A program made the position numbers and the translations under genes. DNA of 64,000 nt from an uncultured Bacteroidales bacterium (lineage in GTDB: Bacteria > Bacteroidota > Bacteroidia > Bacteroidales > UBA3824), in contig CALFIU010000189.1 of NCBI GenBank assembly GCA_937877455.1, positions 1-64,000 on the forward strand, given 5' to 3'. The notes beneath the pieces are model-generated. The model made no database searches, was not told the DNA's origin, and worked only from the letters and a program-made list of their open reading frames with translations. This document shows positions 22,501 through 29,692 of the stretch, piece after piece (positions within the stretch are counted from its first letter, which is position 1; every line of letters starts with the position of its first letter).

Positions 22501-25105
22501 TATTTCTCTCTCAGAAATCTATCTTGATAATACTGCATTTACTGGTATCACGTTTGCTACTGGTGGATTGCTTGAAACGGCGCATTTGCCATCACCTACT
22601 TCTCTTACGCTTAGAGATTTGATTTATGTTGATGATATTACAATCGACAGTGTTAATAATCTTGCAACTTTGCGCATTGAAGATTGTGTGTTTGATAATG
22701 CGGCGACTTTAACTATTGGCGGTACAACTATTTCACAAGCTACAAAAGATATTGCGCTCAACCTTGTTGACTCGTCAAATAACCTTTCTCGTGTTCGTTT
22801 GGTCGGAATTGATTGGACATTAGCAGATACTACTACCCTTGACAAACTTCTTAGAATGACTGGTATTGACGATGATTCTTACGATATTTCGCAATCGGTT
22901 TTGACTGGTGAAGCCTATGTACCTACTATGCGTTCTGGACTATATGACACATATACAACCACATGGCAATATCTGACTATTACTTATTCTACTATGGTCG
23001 CTCAGTATCTTGCGACATTTATGAACGCGGACGGAACGACCATCAAAGACAGAAACGGAAACGATTACACTCAATGGGTGGATTCTGGTAGTGCGCCGTA
23101 TAATCCTATCACAATGGGATATACAATCACTATTTCTGGCGAAGGTACTGCTTCTGCAAATGAGTATGATGCAAGTAGTTATAATGGCTTGTATTATCTC
23201 GATACATCAGCAGGAACAATTTATCAATCCAACGGAACAACGTGGGATGCTGTTGCTAATAGCGATATATTAACTCCTACGATGGACGCAACCGCACAGT
23301 ATGTATATACGTTCAGCGGATGGGATGATATTTCAACTGCTATGTCCTCCGCAAGAACAGTCACGGCACAATATTCGAGGACTATCAGGGAATATACCGT
23401 CACATGGTATCGTGATGCGAGTACGCCTCTTGAAACGCAGACTGGAATATCTTACGGCTCGGATGTTCATTACACTGGTGATATGCCAACATGGACAAAT
23501 GAAGAATCAACGTATACATTCCGCTTATTCAAAGGGTGGGATAAGTCAACTGGATTTGTTACAGGTAACACTAATGTTTATGCCGTATGGGATACTGTGA
23601 CTGCTCTTCCCGCTGTTGGTACTGACATGTCGAATATGAGCCTTGTTCAGATTTACGCAGTTGGTCAGGCTGGTTTCCAATCTTCATATTTTGAAGATCA
23701 GGATTATTTCGATGTAACGCTTGGACATGACTACAATTTCTCGAACGTAGAGGATTGCGAAATCGGAACTGATGTTCAGTTAAGCGGTGTTCCTGTAGAT
23801 ACGTTCGTTAGCGGTGGTTATTATTTTGACGGAAGTACTGCTTATAAGACGAACATTAAACTGTTTGATGAGGATTCTCCTGCTTTTACGTTGGCACTTG
23901 ATTTTCAATATTCAAATAGTTCATCTGGCGCAACAATTATTTCCACTCACGAAGGTGGAACAGCGGAAGGCTTCAGAATCTATCATAATGGTACTGCCGT
24001 TGTGCTTCAATGGGGAGATCAAAGCGTTACAATCGGTAATTCAACATACCGTGATATTGTTGTAATCAGACACCCGAAAGGAAGTAGATATTTATACGTC
24101 TACTCTGCAGAAAATACGGCAGGAACTTTTGCGGCTAACGTAACAAAAACCACACTGCTCAGAACTAATACAACACAGACTGATGAGCCTATCACATTCG
24201 GCGGTATAAATTATGACACTGGCGGATTTAGATATTACGCAAAAGCGCATGTCCACTGGTGTAAGATTTGGTATGATGACATCGGAGATACTTGCGCTAT
24301 GGAAATGGCTCAATATCCGCGAGAAACTGTGCGATTTGAGTATTGGGGCGCAGGAAAGTATTATTACTACAACTCTGCAAATACATCAAAAGCCAGTTTT
24401 ATTTGCAATAGTGAACTTGGACAAGTTAAAGGTCGTGGCTATTATATGAATAGCTCCAATATTAACTCTGGCGGTTGGGATGCAAGTATGATGCGTACAT
24501 TCCTGAATAACCGTATTTACAAGGGATTCCCGACAGAGCTTCAGGCTATGATTAAGGCTGTTGAGATAAATGCTACGTCTGGTTCACAATCTACATCTAT
24601 TATCACTTCGTCAGATAAAATATATCTGCAAAGTTATCGTGAACTTGGTTCGGGGTCTACTGCAACTGGATATATTGATGAAGTCGGTACTTCAATCAGT
24701 CCTATTTCTTGGTTTACCAGTAATCCGCAGAGATTTAAGTTTAAAGGTAAGACAAGAAAATATTCAGGAGATTCGTCTGTGACTATTTATACTGCTTCAC
24801 AAGAACCAGCTGCGTTATACCAGACAAATATAAATCAGGGTGATATATGGATTAACACAAATAATAATAGTGTTGGATATATGTTCCTTACACAAACGGA
24901 ACTTGACCGCTATGGAATTACTGCGGATATTGTTGCCGATTCCGATTATGCTTCTGGCGGTTGGGTCAGTGCGAATAACTGGTGGGAGCGCTCTCCGTAT
25001 CTGGGCAACACTGCGAGCTTCATGAATGTCTACGACGGCGGCAACGTGGGCATCAACTACTACGCGAGCACCGTCCTTGGGGTTGTGCCGGGCTTCTCCA
25101 TCTAA
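16550..25105 (+). CDS. Giant baseplate/fibre adhesin, DGR target protein with variable C-type-lectin-like end
   Basis: A 2851-residue protein probably exposed on the virion to bind the host surface. The first ~115 residues resemble a BppU-type baseplate N-terminus; coiled coil follows (~130-190), then Ig-like beta domains after a Gly-rich linker (~624-641), an LRR-like stretch (~1935-2095), two InlB/Listeria-Bacteroides-type repeats (~2153-2347), a LamG-like lectin (~2420-2580) and a DUF6273-type formylglycine/C-lectin-like domain (~2594-2851). The last 51 residues, starting ASGGWVSANNWWERSP, are the DGR variable region. The ATG at 16550 follows AAGGAGA; an in-frame upstream ATG at 16457 has no such site. 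Domain borders are approximate. Confidence 0.88.
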   Translation: MDILVNVANQKLKIAANLKNIIAGTQEFVRFVFNLTGDWDDLTVFAQFIQDGVAYNQYLDSEKSAYLPAEIHAGTVTMMLYGSGGNTIATTNFLTLTLDDNILVQNAQSTEITQSLYQQLVNTVRNYTTSTDRLEAQIALKANQSALTSEINRAQNIEGGLRTDVDLKATQSDLDALEARVEAVEDGTAFSDDIANAVDTEIASLLLSGDLANMTIEDGSITRAKVNASFEATLQKADSAMQASVYDPNGYGELETPVDPYTFAQAQDTVKNNQLLTQTQVTVTDSSVNNTSTTYSGLIAALSGVLNRSELYANALLSNYEPFSILIVNELPATGADRTFYLIPKSNSDGYDKWWYITDENENPTWDNFGSSTTEVVSSLPLVGDEDVDYILANNDEYQYYKYIDNQWVLIAGSTAETLGSYTSGGDTLYREYLFGIGEPDADLATQENYENDLHYLNTAQMAVYVIEEVSASTYQWTGNGSLVSNPSESKDYFVQDINETWGHFRYIGNQFVQIGSSAYTRAQVDALINAAKDDLGEDISDVASDVSDLQTQMNNLANMVVDVTINQAKDRLTITYADGSTTTVELDTGIDIDSTAYNIDDDQTLHFYDSNGNELEDLAVQITGGGGGGGSATGGSASVGRVTGSNVQVVYGDECIIEYTVTATDSSGDAVGNGIGTLYVNNVAVETGFEVLTSDTGATNSIEVGSHLTVGSNSVKISVSVDTGGESNTVATKTWTVNAVNMYLQWNYTDSQVNTSAVTDYYTPFGAISKTIYTFIDVDPIGFNPEIVSELPDLQDAEIDLDDIIGVNYFVQSGNTYTHYVYDEDESDFVTASGSVLDVTTTTRSGVQQALTIPMQTHGSHAIVRFMIGNVNGEEIKTIPQVHDMVFVVSGNTTPIIATSFNTATMTQYNTVQIPIVVYDPSRTSTTVYLYENGSLVSTWTGVDRTVHYWNYSPTAYGTKTLTITCGSVSKTITIEVEQLDIDENEVTGYDFRFKASEMATNASVQAWADTYTPVGSGTQSTVDITFSNNFDWVNGGLHTEEDEGGHLRQYFCVRAGTTMTINYNLFGQAYDPKQYGKNFKFVFKAVNCRTYDANVLTCMDTANGNNGVGLVMTANEAELTTANNSLKTYYCKDSYIEFEFNIHPSSEYRYLQFWMDGSHDMTKLYDGSDSMQQVAPVGITIGSPNCDVYVYMIKAYPVYLTNNNEISNFIMDAPNAYEMVDRYNRNDILNASGEVDYQKLANANPDLHVLALDLNRMSTGKKDNVVAYTVRHIHQSGGDSDCFTVNNACVTIQGTSSVGYLESAGNVDINFKYNRAFTSDNVAYNTGNITFDDGTTSTTGYSMSENAIPVDYLNVKLNVASSENANNACIADWYNIYQPWTSPARKKNANARDTIEFVPGAIFIRDRSGNLFGDTSGYHFYGICDIGNSKKNTKVFHDTTNPIACCVEVANNTSLPCLMSSKTYTWNGDDEATVMEYDAESGEMKEQKVFEFRYVEDDSASIAESAWDRFVSFLYDHNPNLATNNAITSTTFGNYTFRGSGTYDTSDYDSEDYDVVYLYGYGLPTAYNNGIYAAANYVTDTTNGATCYYYINYSNNYIYSSNGTTWTAIEELTWTADRNNVLAGTTISTYAGTYTTDSFNYRMAYLLEHCEEYMVIDPVIYHFIFIESFLMTDNVAKNTFWSSDDLVHWEPSKDYDNDTALGNDNVGGLSFTYGLETDDVIGNSYVFNAHDAAWITFSRALFGACQTMYRNRESAGCFNTTNFLAKTDDWQATRPERVWVADAQRKYLRPYEDNGTETYIPMLAGKKTHQRAQVKTYNAYYYASKYVSDFCTSQNIMVRGNTPTSGTSITVVPPANTATLSMYINCYIVVASTSYNVVAKTKATRGQTYTMDFSTIGSMGETELYFCTAPMITELSGLAHLYFKQNNFAMGTNLQRLEIGSDVVGYENPNLEGLTIGNNKMLEYLDVRNCPNATGALDLSGCISLSEIYLDNTAFTGITFATGGLLETAHLPSPTSLTLRDLIYVDDITIDSVNNLATLRIEDCVFDNAATLTIGGTTISQATKDIALNLVDSSNNLSRVRLVGIDWTLADTTTLDKLLRMTGIDDDSYDISQSVLTGEAYVPTMRSGLYDTYTTTWQYLTITYSTMVAQYLATFMNADGTTIKDRNGNDYTQWVDSGSAPYNPITMGYTITISGEGTASANEYDASSYNGLYYLDTSAGTIYQSNGTTWDAVANSDILTPTMDATAQYVYTFSGWDDISTAMSSARTVTAQYSRTIREYTVTWYRDASTPLETQTGISYGSDVHYTGDMPTWTNEESTYTFRLFKGWDKSTGFVTGNTNVYAVWDTVTALPAVGTDMSNMSLVQIYAVGQAGFQSSYFEDQDYFDVTLGHDYNFSNVEDCEIGTDVQLSGVPVDTFVSGGYYFDGSTAYKTNIKLFDEDSPAFTLALDFQYSNSSSGATIISTHEGGTAEGFRIYHNGTAVVLQWGDQSVTIGNSTYRDIVVIRHPKGSRYLYVYSAENTAGTFAANVTKTTLLRTNTTQTDEPITFGGINYDTGGFRYYAKAHVHWCKIWYDDIGDTCAMEMAQYPRETVRFEYWGAGKYYYYNSANTSKASFICNSELGQVKGRGYYMNSSNINSGGWDASMMRTFLNNRIYKGFPTELQAMIKAVEINATSGSQSTSIITSSDKIYLQSYRELGSGSTATGYIDEVGTSISPISWFTSNPQRFKFKGKTRKYSGDSSVTIYTASQEPAALYQTNINQGDIWINTNNNSVGYMFLTQTELDRYGITADIVADSDYASGGWVSANNWWERSPYLGNTASFMNVYDGGNVGINYYASTVLGVVPGFSI
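24949..25097 (+). repeat. DGR variable repeat (VR)
   Basis: Matches the template repeat at 26074-26222 without gaps (offset 1125). The first 49 bp are identical. Fifteen substitutions lie between 24998 and 25093, and all 15 are where TR has A (six to G, six to T, three to C). No non-adenine base differs. They alter 12 residues near the end of the adhesin, for example Asn to Tyr, Asp, Gly, Ile, Ser, Thr and Leu. The conserved 3' block GGGGTTGTGCCGGG is the candidate initiation-of-mutagenic-homing (IMH) site. Confidence 0.96.
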
Positions 25106-25151
25106 TCCAGACCATATGTTCTTGACAACAATATATAACTCACTTTTTATC

Positions 25152-25170
25152 GGGCGGCGTAAGACCGCCC
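25152..25170 (+). other. GC-rich hairpin just downstream of VR
   Basis: GGGCGG (25152-25157) pairs with CCGCCC (25165-25170) across a 7-nt loop, 47 bp after the adhesin stop. It could be a terminator, although the following ATTCTATT is a weak T tract, or the structure that in known DGRs lies after the IMH and assists retrohoming. Confidence 0.6.
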
Positions 25171-25216
25171 ATTCTATTACAACAATTAAATTTTCAAAAA
25201 CACGGAGGGATTACAT

Positions 25217-26011
25217 ATGAGTGTTTTAGTATCTAAAAGAACGCTTTCAAGACATGAATATGTAAATACATTCATAGAATTATATGAGTTCACAGAGGAT
25301 AAGCTATCTAAAATTGCAAAACGAAAATATAAATGGATTTGCGAACCGATAGCAAGCCAAATGAACGACATATTTAATTTGATACTACAGGCAAATAACG
25401 ATTTCTTTATGTACGGAATTAAACTAATGAGTGTTCCAGAACGGTCAGAATTGATGATAAGGAAACTTCGAGACTTGCAAAAGCCATTGTTCGTATTATG
25501 GAACATTGAAAAATACGAAACACGCAAAATGGCAAATTGGGTTGATTTTATAAATAAAGAAATATATTACCTATCGCTTTTAGGCGGTATTCCATACAAA
25601 AAGGAGTCACAAGTGTTTATTTTAGATTATGACGCAATGAAAGAAGCTGATTTCGTAAACGTAATGGCTGAGTTACATAGACTAATATATACGAAAACCA
25701 TTTCCTTAAAAGAAAGTTTAAGAAGCACAAAAGGTATGCTTCTTATGAATTTAGCTGATGAAGCATTATATCGTGTATGCCATTCTAACCTACATGTTCC
25801 ACAGAATAAAAAGATGTATGAGAATAGAAAGAAAGACATTTCTATCGCACTTGATTGTGTTAAACAAATGCAAGTTCCAATGGCTGCGCTTTTCAATGTT
25901 ATGAACTATAGCGAAAATACAATGCTTGAAATGGCGAGCTTATTAGACCGTGAAACAAAGTTGCTAAAAGGCGTTATGAAATCAGATTCAAAAAGATTTG
26001 GCAATTTGTAA
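25217..26011 (+). CDS. Probable DGR accessory protein (Avd-like), double length
   Basis: A 264-residue, all-helical, basic protein lying exactly where Avd genes sit, between VR and TR. Avd proteins are ~125-residue four-helix bundles that assemble as pentamers, bind the RT and template RNA, and are required for mutagenic retrohoming. Here two helical halves can be read: residues ~5-125 (ending in the S23-like WVDFINKEIYYLSLLGG) and ~160-264 (YENRKKDISIALDC, then LLDRETKLLKGVMKSD), so it may be a tandem or fused Avd. GGAGGG precedes the ATG. Identity rests on position and helix pattern, not a clear motif. Confidence 0.62.
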   Translation: MSVLVSKRTLSRHEYVNTFIELYEFTEDKLSKIAKRKYKWICEPIASQMNDIFNLILQANNDFFMYGIKLMSVPERSELMIRKLRDLQKPLFVLWNIEKYETRKMANWVDFINKEIYYLSLLGGIPYKKESQVFILDYDAMKEADFVNVMAELHRLIYTKTISLKESLRSTKGMLLMNLADEALYRVCHSNLHVPQNKKMYENRKKDISIALDCVKQMQVPMAALFNVMNYSENTMLEMASLLDRETKLLKGVMKSDSKRFGNL

Positions 26012-26041
26012 CTTATAAACTATATAGGGTTATATTCTATA

Positions 26042-26092
26042 TTTTTGTCGGTTTGTTGTTGGCGGTGTCGGTGTGCTTCTGGCGGTTGGGTC
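26042..26092 (+). other. Adenine-free 51-nt tract entering the template repeat
   Basis: No A occurs on the plus strand from 26042 to 26092, although the surrounding phage sequence is A-rich. The tract is G/T-rich and covers the TR 5' flank plus the first 19 bases of TR. It lies in the presumed template RNA. Confidence 0.8.
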
Positions 26093-26222
26093 AGTGCGAA
26101 TAACTGGTGGGAGCGCTCTCCGAATCTGAGCAACACTACGAACTTCATGAATGTCAACAACAACGGCAACGTGGGCAACAACAACAACGCGAGCAACGTC
26201 AATGGGGTTGTGCCGGGATTCT
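26074..26222 (+). repeat. DGR template repeat (TR)
   Basis: A non-coding copy of the VR with about 40 adenines. Read in the VR frame it is packed with AAC/AAT codons (runs of three and four Asn codons), the codon type that DGR templates favour because adenine changes give many residues and no stop codons. It is preserved between the Avd-like gene and the RT gene, the standard donor position, in the same orientation as VR. After 26217 it diverges from VR, as expected for IMH* versus IMH. Confidence 0.95.
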
Positions 26223-26494
26223 TCCTCATTATAGTAACCATGTATAAGGGTGAAATACAAGCTTGAGTGGAGAAGGAGAATATAACCATCCAAAAGACAA
26301 TTTGGTAAATAATACGTCACCTGATTTAAGGCGACTTGCTATAATAGCAACCTGTACGATTTTGCATTATCTGCTTTATGGCATGACTGTAATAGCTATT
26401 GCTCTATTATGGAACAATACAAGATCATTGCGCGAGAACAGCAATACATAGAATAACGCGCACAGGGGAACATTATTTACAAAGGTATGATTGT
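26223..26494 (+). ncRNA. Probable DGR template-RNA 3' spacer between TR and RT
   Basis: 272 bp between TR and the RT start with no convincing gene. In studied DGRs the RNA downstream of TR folds with Avd and RT and primes cDNA synthesis. A perfect short palindromic stem TTGCTAT-A-ATAGCAA occurs at 26336-26350. A 62-codon frame from a TTG at 26263 has no supporting features. The assignment follows from position only. Confidence 0.55.
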
Positions 26495-26797
26495 ATGAAT
26501 AAAAATATTCGTATTAAGAAAAGGAAGGAGAGAAGGTATAATAATAAACTTAAAAAGTTAAAACAAAATCAATCTGAATATACATTTGATAAAGTCTTTA
26601 CTTTTCAACATTTTATGAAAGCTTATCCTAAGTGTTTAAAAGGCGTTCATTGGAAAGCAAGTGTGCAAAATTATATAATTAACTCTGTTTTAAAACTATA
26701 TAATGATTTCATAAGTATTAGAAATAGAGAACTTCCTAACCCTGTGTCAGATAAAGAAATATGTGCGCGGTATGATGTTTTTACCATCACACGGTAA
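26495..26797 (+). pseudogene. DGR reverse transcriptase, N-terminal fragment (split by IS21-type element)
   Basis: From the ATG at 26495 the frame gives a basic N-terminal region (MNKNIRIKKRKERR) and the first RT helices, ending ICARYDVFTI just before the insertion point at 26787. A few element-encoded codons then run to TAA at 26795. In DGR RTs the sequence after FTI should be YERGKPR, and precisely that sequence resumes at 29710 beyond the insertion sequence. The fragment (about 100 residues) lacks all catalytic motifs. The frame re-joins exactly if the element and one ACCAT are removed. Confidence 0.9.
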
Positions 26798-26950
26798 GAA
26801 CTTTTTCCATCCCGCGGTAAGCAGTTTTTCCGGCAGCGCGGTAAGCAAAAATTCCTCTTCACGGTAAGCACTTTTTCCTAAATGCCGGTAAGGAAATTTT
26901 CCATCTCGTCAGTAAGCACTTCTTCCATATCTTCGGTAAGTAGTTTTTCT
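26791..26950 (+). repeat. Left-end transposase-binding repeat array of the IS element
   Basis: Seven imperfect copies of GGTAAGNNNTTTTTCC at about 22-25 bp intervals (starting near 26793, 26815, 26840, 26863, 26888, 26911 and 26935). Multiple terminal repeats are typical of IS21-family ends bound by IstA. Confidence 0.8.
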
Positions 26951-27040
26951 GTGTGGTCAGTCTAATTAGGGAGAAATCCATGGTTTCGATTATAATCCTC
27001 ATTGAAGAAATCATCGCTTTCATGAGGAGGTCGAATACTA

Positions 27041-28717
27041 ATGGTAAAAATCACTGTGCAAGAAAAAATACATGAACTTAAACTCGCAGGCATGGCGTTG
27101 GATGAGATCCGCCAATACCTTGTTGACCATCACGAGAAGGTTCCCTGCGACAAAACTCTTAAGAAGTACTATGACATGAAGGAACTGCCAAATGATCCGG
27201 CTGCAAATCTTGCCAAGGATAAGGCTTTTGGTGTGGAACCCTTTCATACTGCAATTATTACAATCATGGAGCGGAATTCATCCAATTCCAAGCTATGCCT
27301 CAGTTCGGTTTACGATGTCCTTGAAGAAAAATTCGTCGACGATGAGCAGATGCCATACACAGCACTTCCTGGCAACGAGCAGACACTCCGCAACTATATC
27401 CATTACCTCGAAGACTCCGGCCAGGTTACTCGTGACAAGAAAGCCGGACGCATTTATGATGGCGTTTTTGAAACCGCGCCGGGAGAACAGATGCAGATCG
27501 ACTTCGGGGAGACCACCTGCCGCGACCGTTTCAAAGTGCACTATATATGCCTCCTGCTCCACTATAGCCGGTTTTTAATTGTGATCTGCCAGGATCATAA
27601 GTTTAATTCCGTTGAGGCCTGCAGGGCCATCTATACGGCTTTTAAGCGCATCGGTGGGAGAGTCCTGCACCTGGTCATTGACCAGGATTCGGTGTTTGTA
27701 CAGAGTGAGCAGTACGGTGAGGTCGTAGAAACCACCGTGTTCAAGGATTTTCTCGAAGAACAGGAACTGGATCTTCGTGTCTGCCGTAAGGCAGATCCAG
27801 AGACCAAGGGGGCAATCGAGAACTGCGTAAAGTTTGTCCAAACGCGTTTCTTTAGCGCCCGCAAGGCCGACATTTCTTCGATGGATGATGTCTGGGGACC
27901 GATCGCCAAATGGCAGAAACGGGCCAATGACCGCATCCATAAAGGGACATACTGTGTGCCCAGCCAGGTCTTTGAGCAGTATGAAAAGAAAGCTCTCAGG
28001 CCGCTTCTTCCATCGTTTTATGAGACCACCCTGGATTCTTACAAGTTCGCAGACCTGGAAGGATATCCATTCATCACGTATTCATCAAACCAGTACTCGG
28101 TTCCCAAAGAGTGCTGCTTTGGCCGTGTCTACTATAAACCGGTAAAAAACAAGCTGTACATCTATGACAGTAATCACATTTATGTATGCACGCACACCAT
28201 CAGTGAACTGAAGGGAAAGAAGTTCCAGCTGGATGAGCATAAACATCAGGAGCCAACGCAGTGGTACGACACAGCGGAGCGAATGCGCGAGAAATGGAAC
28301 TGCACTGAATTCCAGCACTTCGTTAATGGTGTCAAGAAGGAAAATTCGCGAGGCATCAATAATCAGCTGAATAATCAGTTCCGTGCGATCGAAGAGGAAT
28401 TCGAAAAGCTGAACCCCACACGGGAGCAGGCAACTGCTGCGATCAATTACGCATGTAAAAACTTCCGCTACCGGTATTCTCAGTTTAAGGTGGTTTTAAA
28501 ACAGGCAATTGAAGGTACGCTTCCGGATCGGGACAAGGCTTCCGAGCTAGCCGCCAAGAAAGCTGCCGCCGAAGCGGAGGCTGTTTATAATGAACCTGAA
28601 GTTGAGAAAAAATCTCTTGGAGTCTATCAGCTTTATTTCAACAATAACGCAGGCATTTCGCCGGTTGCTCCCGGCGGTACAATGCCTGAGAAACAGGAGG
28701 ATTACGTAAATGCCTGA
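27041..28717 (+). CDS. istA: IS21-family transposase IstA
   Basis: A 558-residue DDE transposase. An N-terminal helix-turn-helix region (~residues 10-45, LAGMALDEIRQYLVDHH) binds the terminal repeats. The rve catalytic core shows acidic residues in EQMQIDFGET (~residue 153), LVIDQDSVFV (~213) and GAIENCVKF (~259), the D, D and E of the catalytic triad. A C-terminal beta region and an Ala/Glu tail follow. AGGAGG precedes the ATG, and the end overlaps istB by 8 bp, the usual IS21 organisation. The reading frame is intact, so the element may still be mobile. Confidence 0.95.
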   Translation: MVKITVQEKIHELKLAGMALDEIRQYLVDHHEKVPCDKTLKKYYDMKELPNDPAANLAKDKAFGVEPFHTAIITIMERNSSNSKLCLSSVYDVLEEKFVDDEQMPYTALPGNEQTLRNYIHYLEDSGQVTRDKKAGRIYDGVFETAPGEQMQIDFGETTCRDRFKVHYICLLLHYSRFLIVICQDHKFNSVEACRAIYTAFKRIGGRVLHLVIDQDSVFVQSEQYGEVVETTVFKDFLEEQELDLRVCRKADPETKGAIENCVKFVQTRFFSARKADISSMDDVWGPIAKWQKRANDRIHKGTYCVPSQVFEQYEKKALRPLLPSFYETTLDSYKFADLEGYPFITYSSNQYSVPKECCFGRVYYKPVKNKLYIYDSNHIYVCTHTISELKGKKFQLDEHKHQEPTQWYDTAERMREKWNCTEFQHFVNGVKKENSRGINNQLNNQFRAIEEEFEKLNPTREQATAAINYACKNFRYRYSQFKVVLKQAIEGTLPDRDKASELAAKKAAAEAEAVYNEPEVEKKSLGVYQLYFNNNAGISPVAPGGTMPEKQEDYVNA

Positions 28718-29504
28718 ACAATCCCAAACTGCAGCCACAACATCTTCCTCTACCGTATCCATCGGACGACTGACTGGCCTTCTGGAAGGCTTCGGGCTGA
28801 AACATTCAGCCCGGGATCTTCCTGACATACTGGAAAAAGCAGAACTGAATGAACTTACCTTCCGGGAATTCTCCCTCGAACTTCTTTTGACAGAAGCAAG
28901 GGGCCGTAATGAACGACGCAGGAAGAGGAACTATGCTGCAGCACACTTTCCACCAGATATCCGTTCCATCGATGAATTCGATATCTCCGAACTGGAATCC
29001 GGCATAACAGAGGGACAAATCAAGCGCCTTAAAGAACTGAACTGGATCGACACCCATGGAAACATCATCTTCGCTGGTCCTCCCGGTCTTGGGAAGACCA
29101 TGCTTGCCTGCGGGCTTGGGCTGGAGGCTATCAATAACGGCTATACCGTCTGCTTTGAACGCATGGCCAACTTTGTGTCAATCATGGATAAAGCCGCTGC
29201 GGGCGACCGATCCTCCGGTTTCCGCTTGAAGAATATCCTGAAAGCCCAGCTGGTTCTGATAGACGAGATTGGGTATACACCCATCTCCCGCAGCCAGGCC
29301 AACCGCTTCTTTACATTCATCAGCAACTGCTACCGTACCACCTCCGTGATCTTCACTACCAACAAACAGGTTTCTGAATGGGCAGAGGTTATGGGCGACG
29401 CGGACTTGACAGGCGCTATGCTTGACCGGATCCTCAGCCATGCGGCGTGCTTTTCACTGAAGGGCGATTCCTACCGACTAAAGCACCCTGAACTCTTCAT
29501 TTAA
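28710..29504 (+). CDS. istB: IS21-family helper ATPase IstB
   Basis: A 264-residue AAA+ ATPase related to DnaA/DnaC that remodels target DNA and stimulates IstA. Walker A is FAGPPGLGKTM at ~residues 119-129, and Walker B is QLVLIDEIGY at ~181-190. The N-terminal domain with LLTEARGRNERRRKRN is typical of IstB. It starts within the last codons of istA (8-bp overlap), implying coupled translation. Full length and intact. Confidence 0.95.
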   Translation: MPEQSQTAATTSSSTVSIGRLTGLLEGFGLKHSARDLPDILEKAELNELTFREFSLELLLTEARGRNERRRKRNYAAAHFPPDIRSIDEFDISELESGITEGQIKRLKELNWIDTHGNIIFAGPPGLGKTMLACGLGLEAINNGYTVCFERMANFVSIMDKAAAGDRSSGFRLKNILKAQLVLIDEIGYTPISRSQANRFFTFISNCYRTTSVIFTTNKQVSEWAEVMGDADLTGAMLDRILSHAACFSLKGDSYRLKHPELFI

Positions 29505-29529
29505 GCTATCTATAACCACTCGGTTGTGA

Positions 29530-29692
29530 ATGGAAAATCTTCTTACCGTAAACCAGGAAAAAGTCCTTACCGAGATAGTGGAAAAAGTCCTTACCGTGTA
29601 ATAGGAAAATTTGCTTACCAGGATTATGGAAAACTCCTTACCGGACAAATAGAAAAACTCCTTACCTTACCACTGGAAAAAGTGCTTGACAT
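29530..29692 (-). repeat. Right-end transposase-binding repeat array of the IS element
   Basis: Seven inverted copies of the left-end repeat (GGAAAAAGTCCTTACCG type) near 29530, 29550, 29580, 29603, 29627, 29650 and 29675. They mirror the left array in number and approximate spacing. Confidence 0.8.

Noticed and set aside
26263..26451. A 62-codon frame after TR with a hydrophobic segment
   Set aside because: Starts with TTG, has no typical ribosome spacing and lies in the presumed DGR RNA; treated as non-coding.
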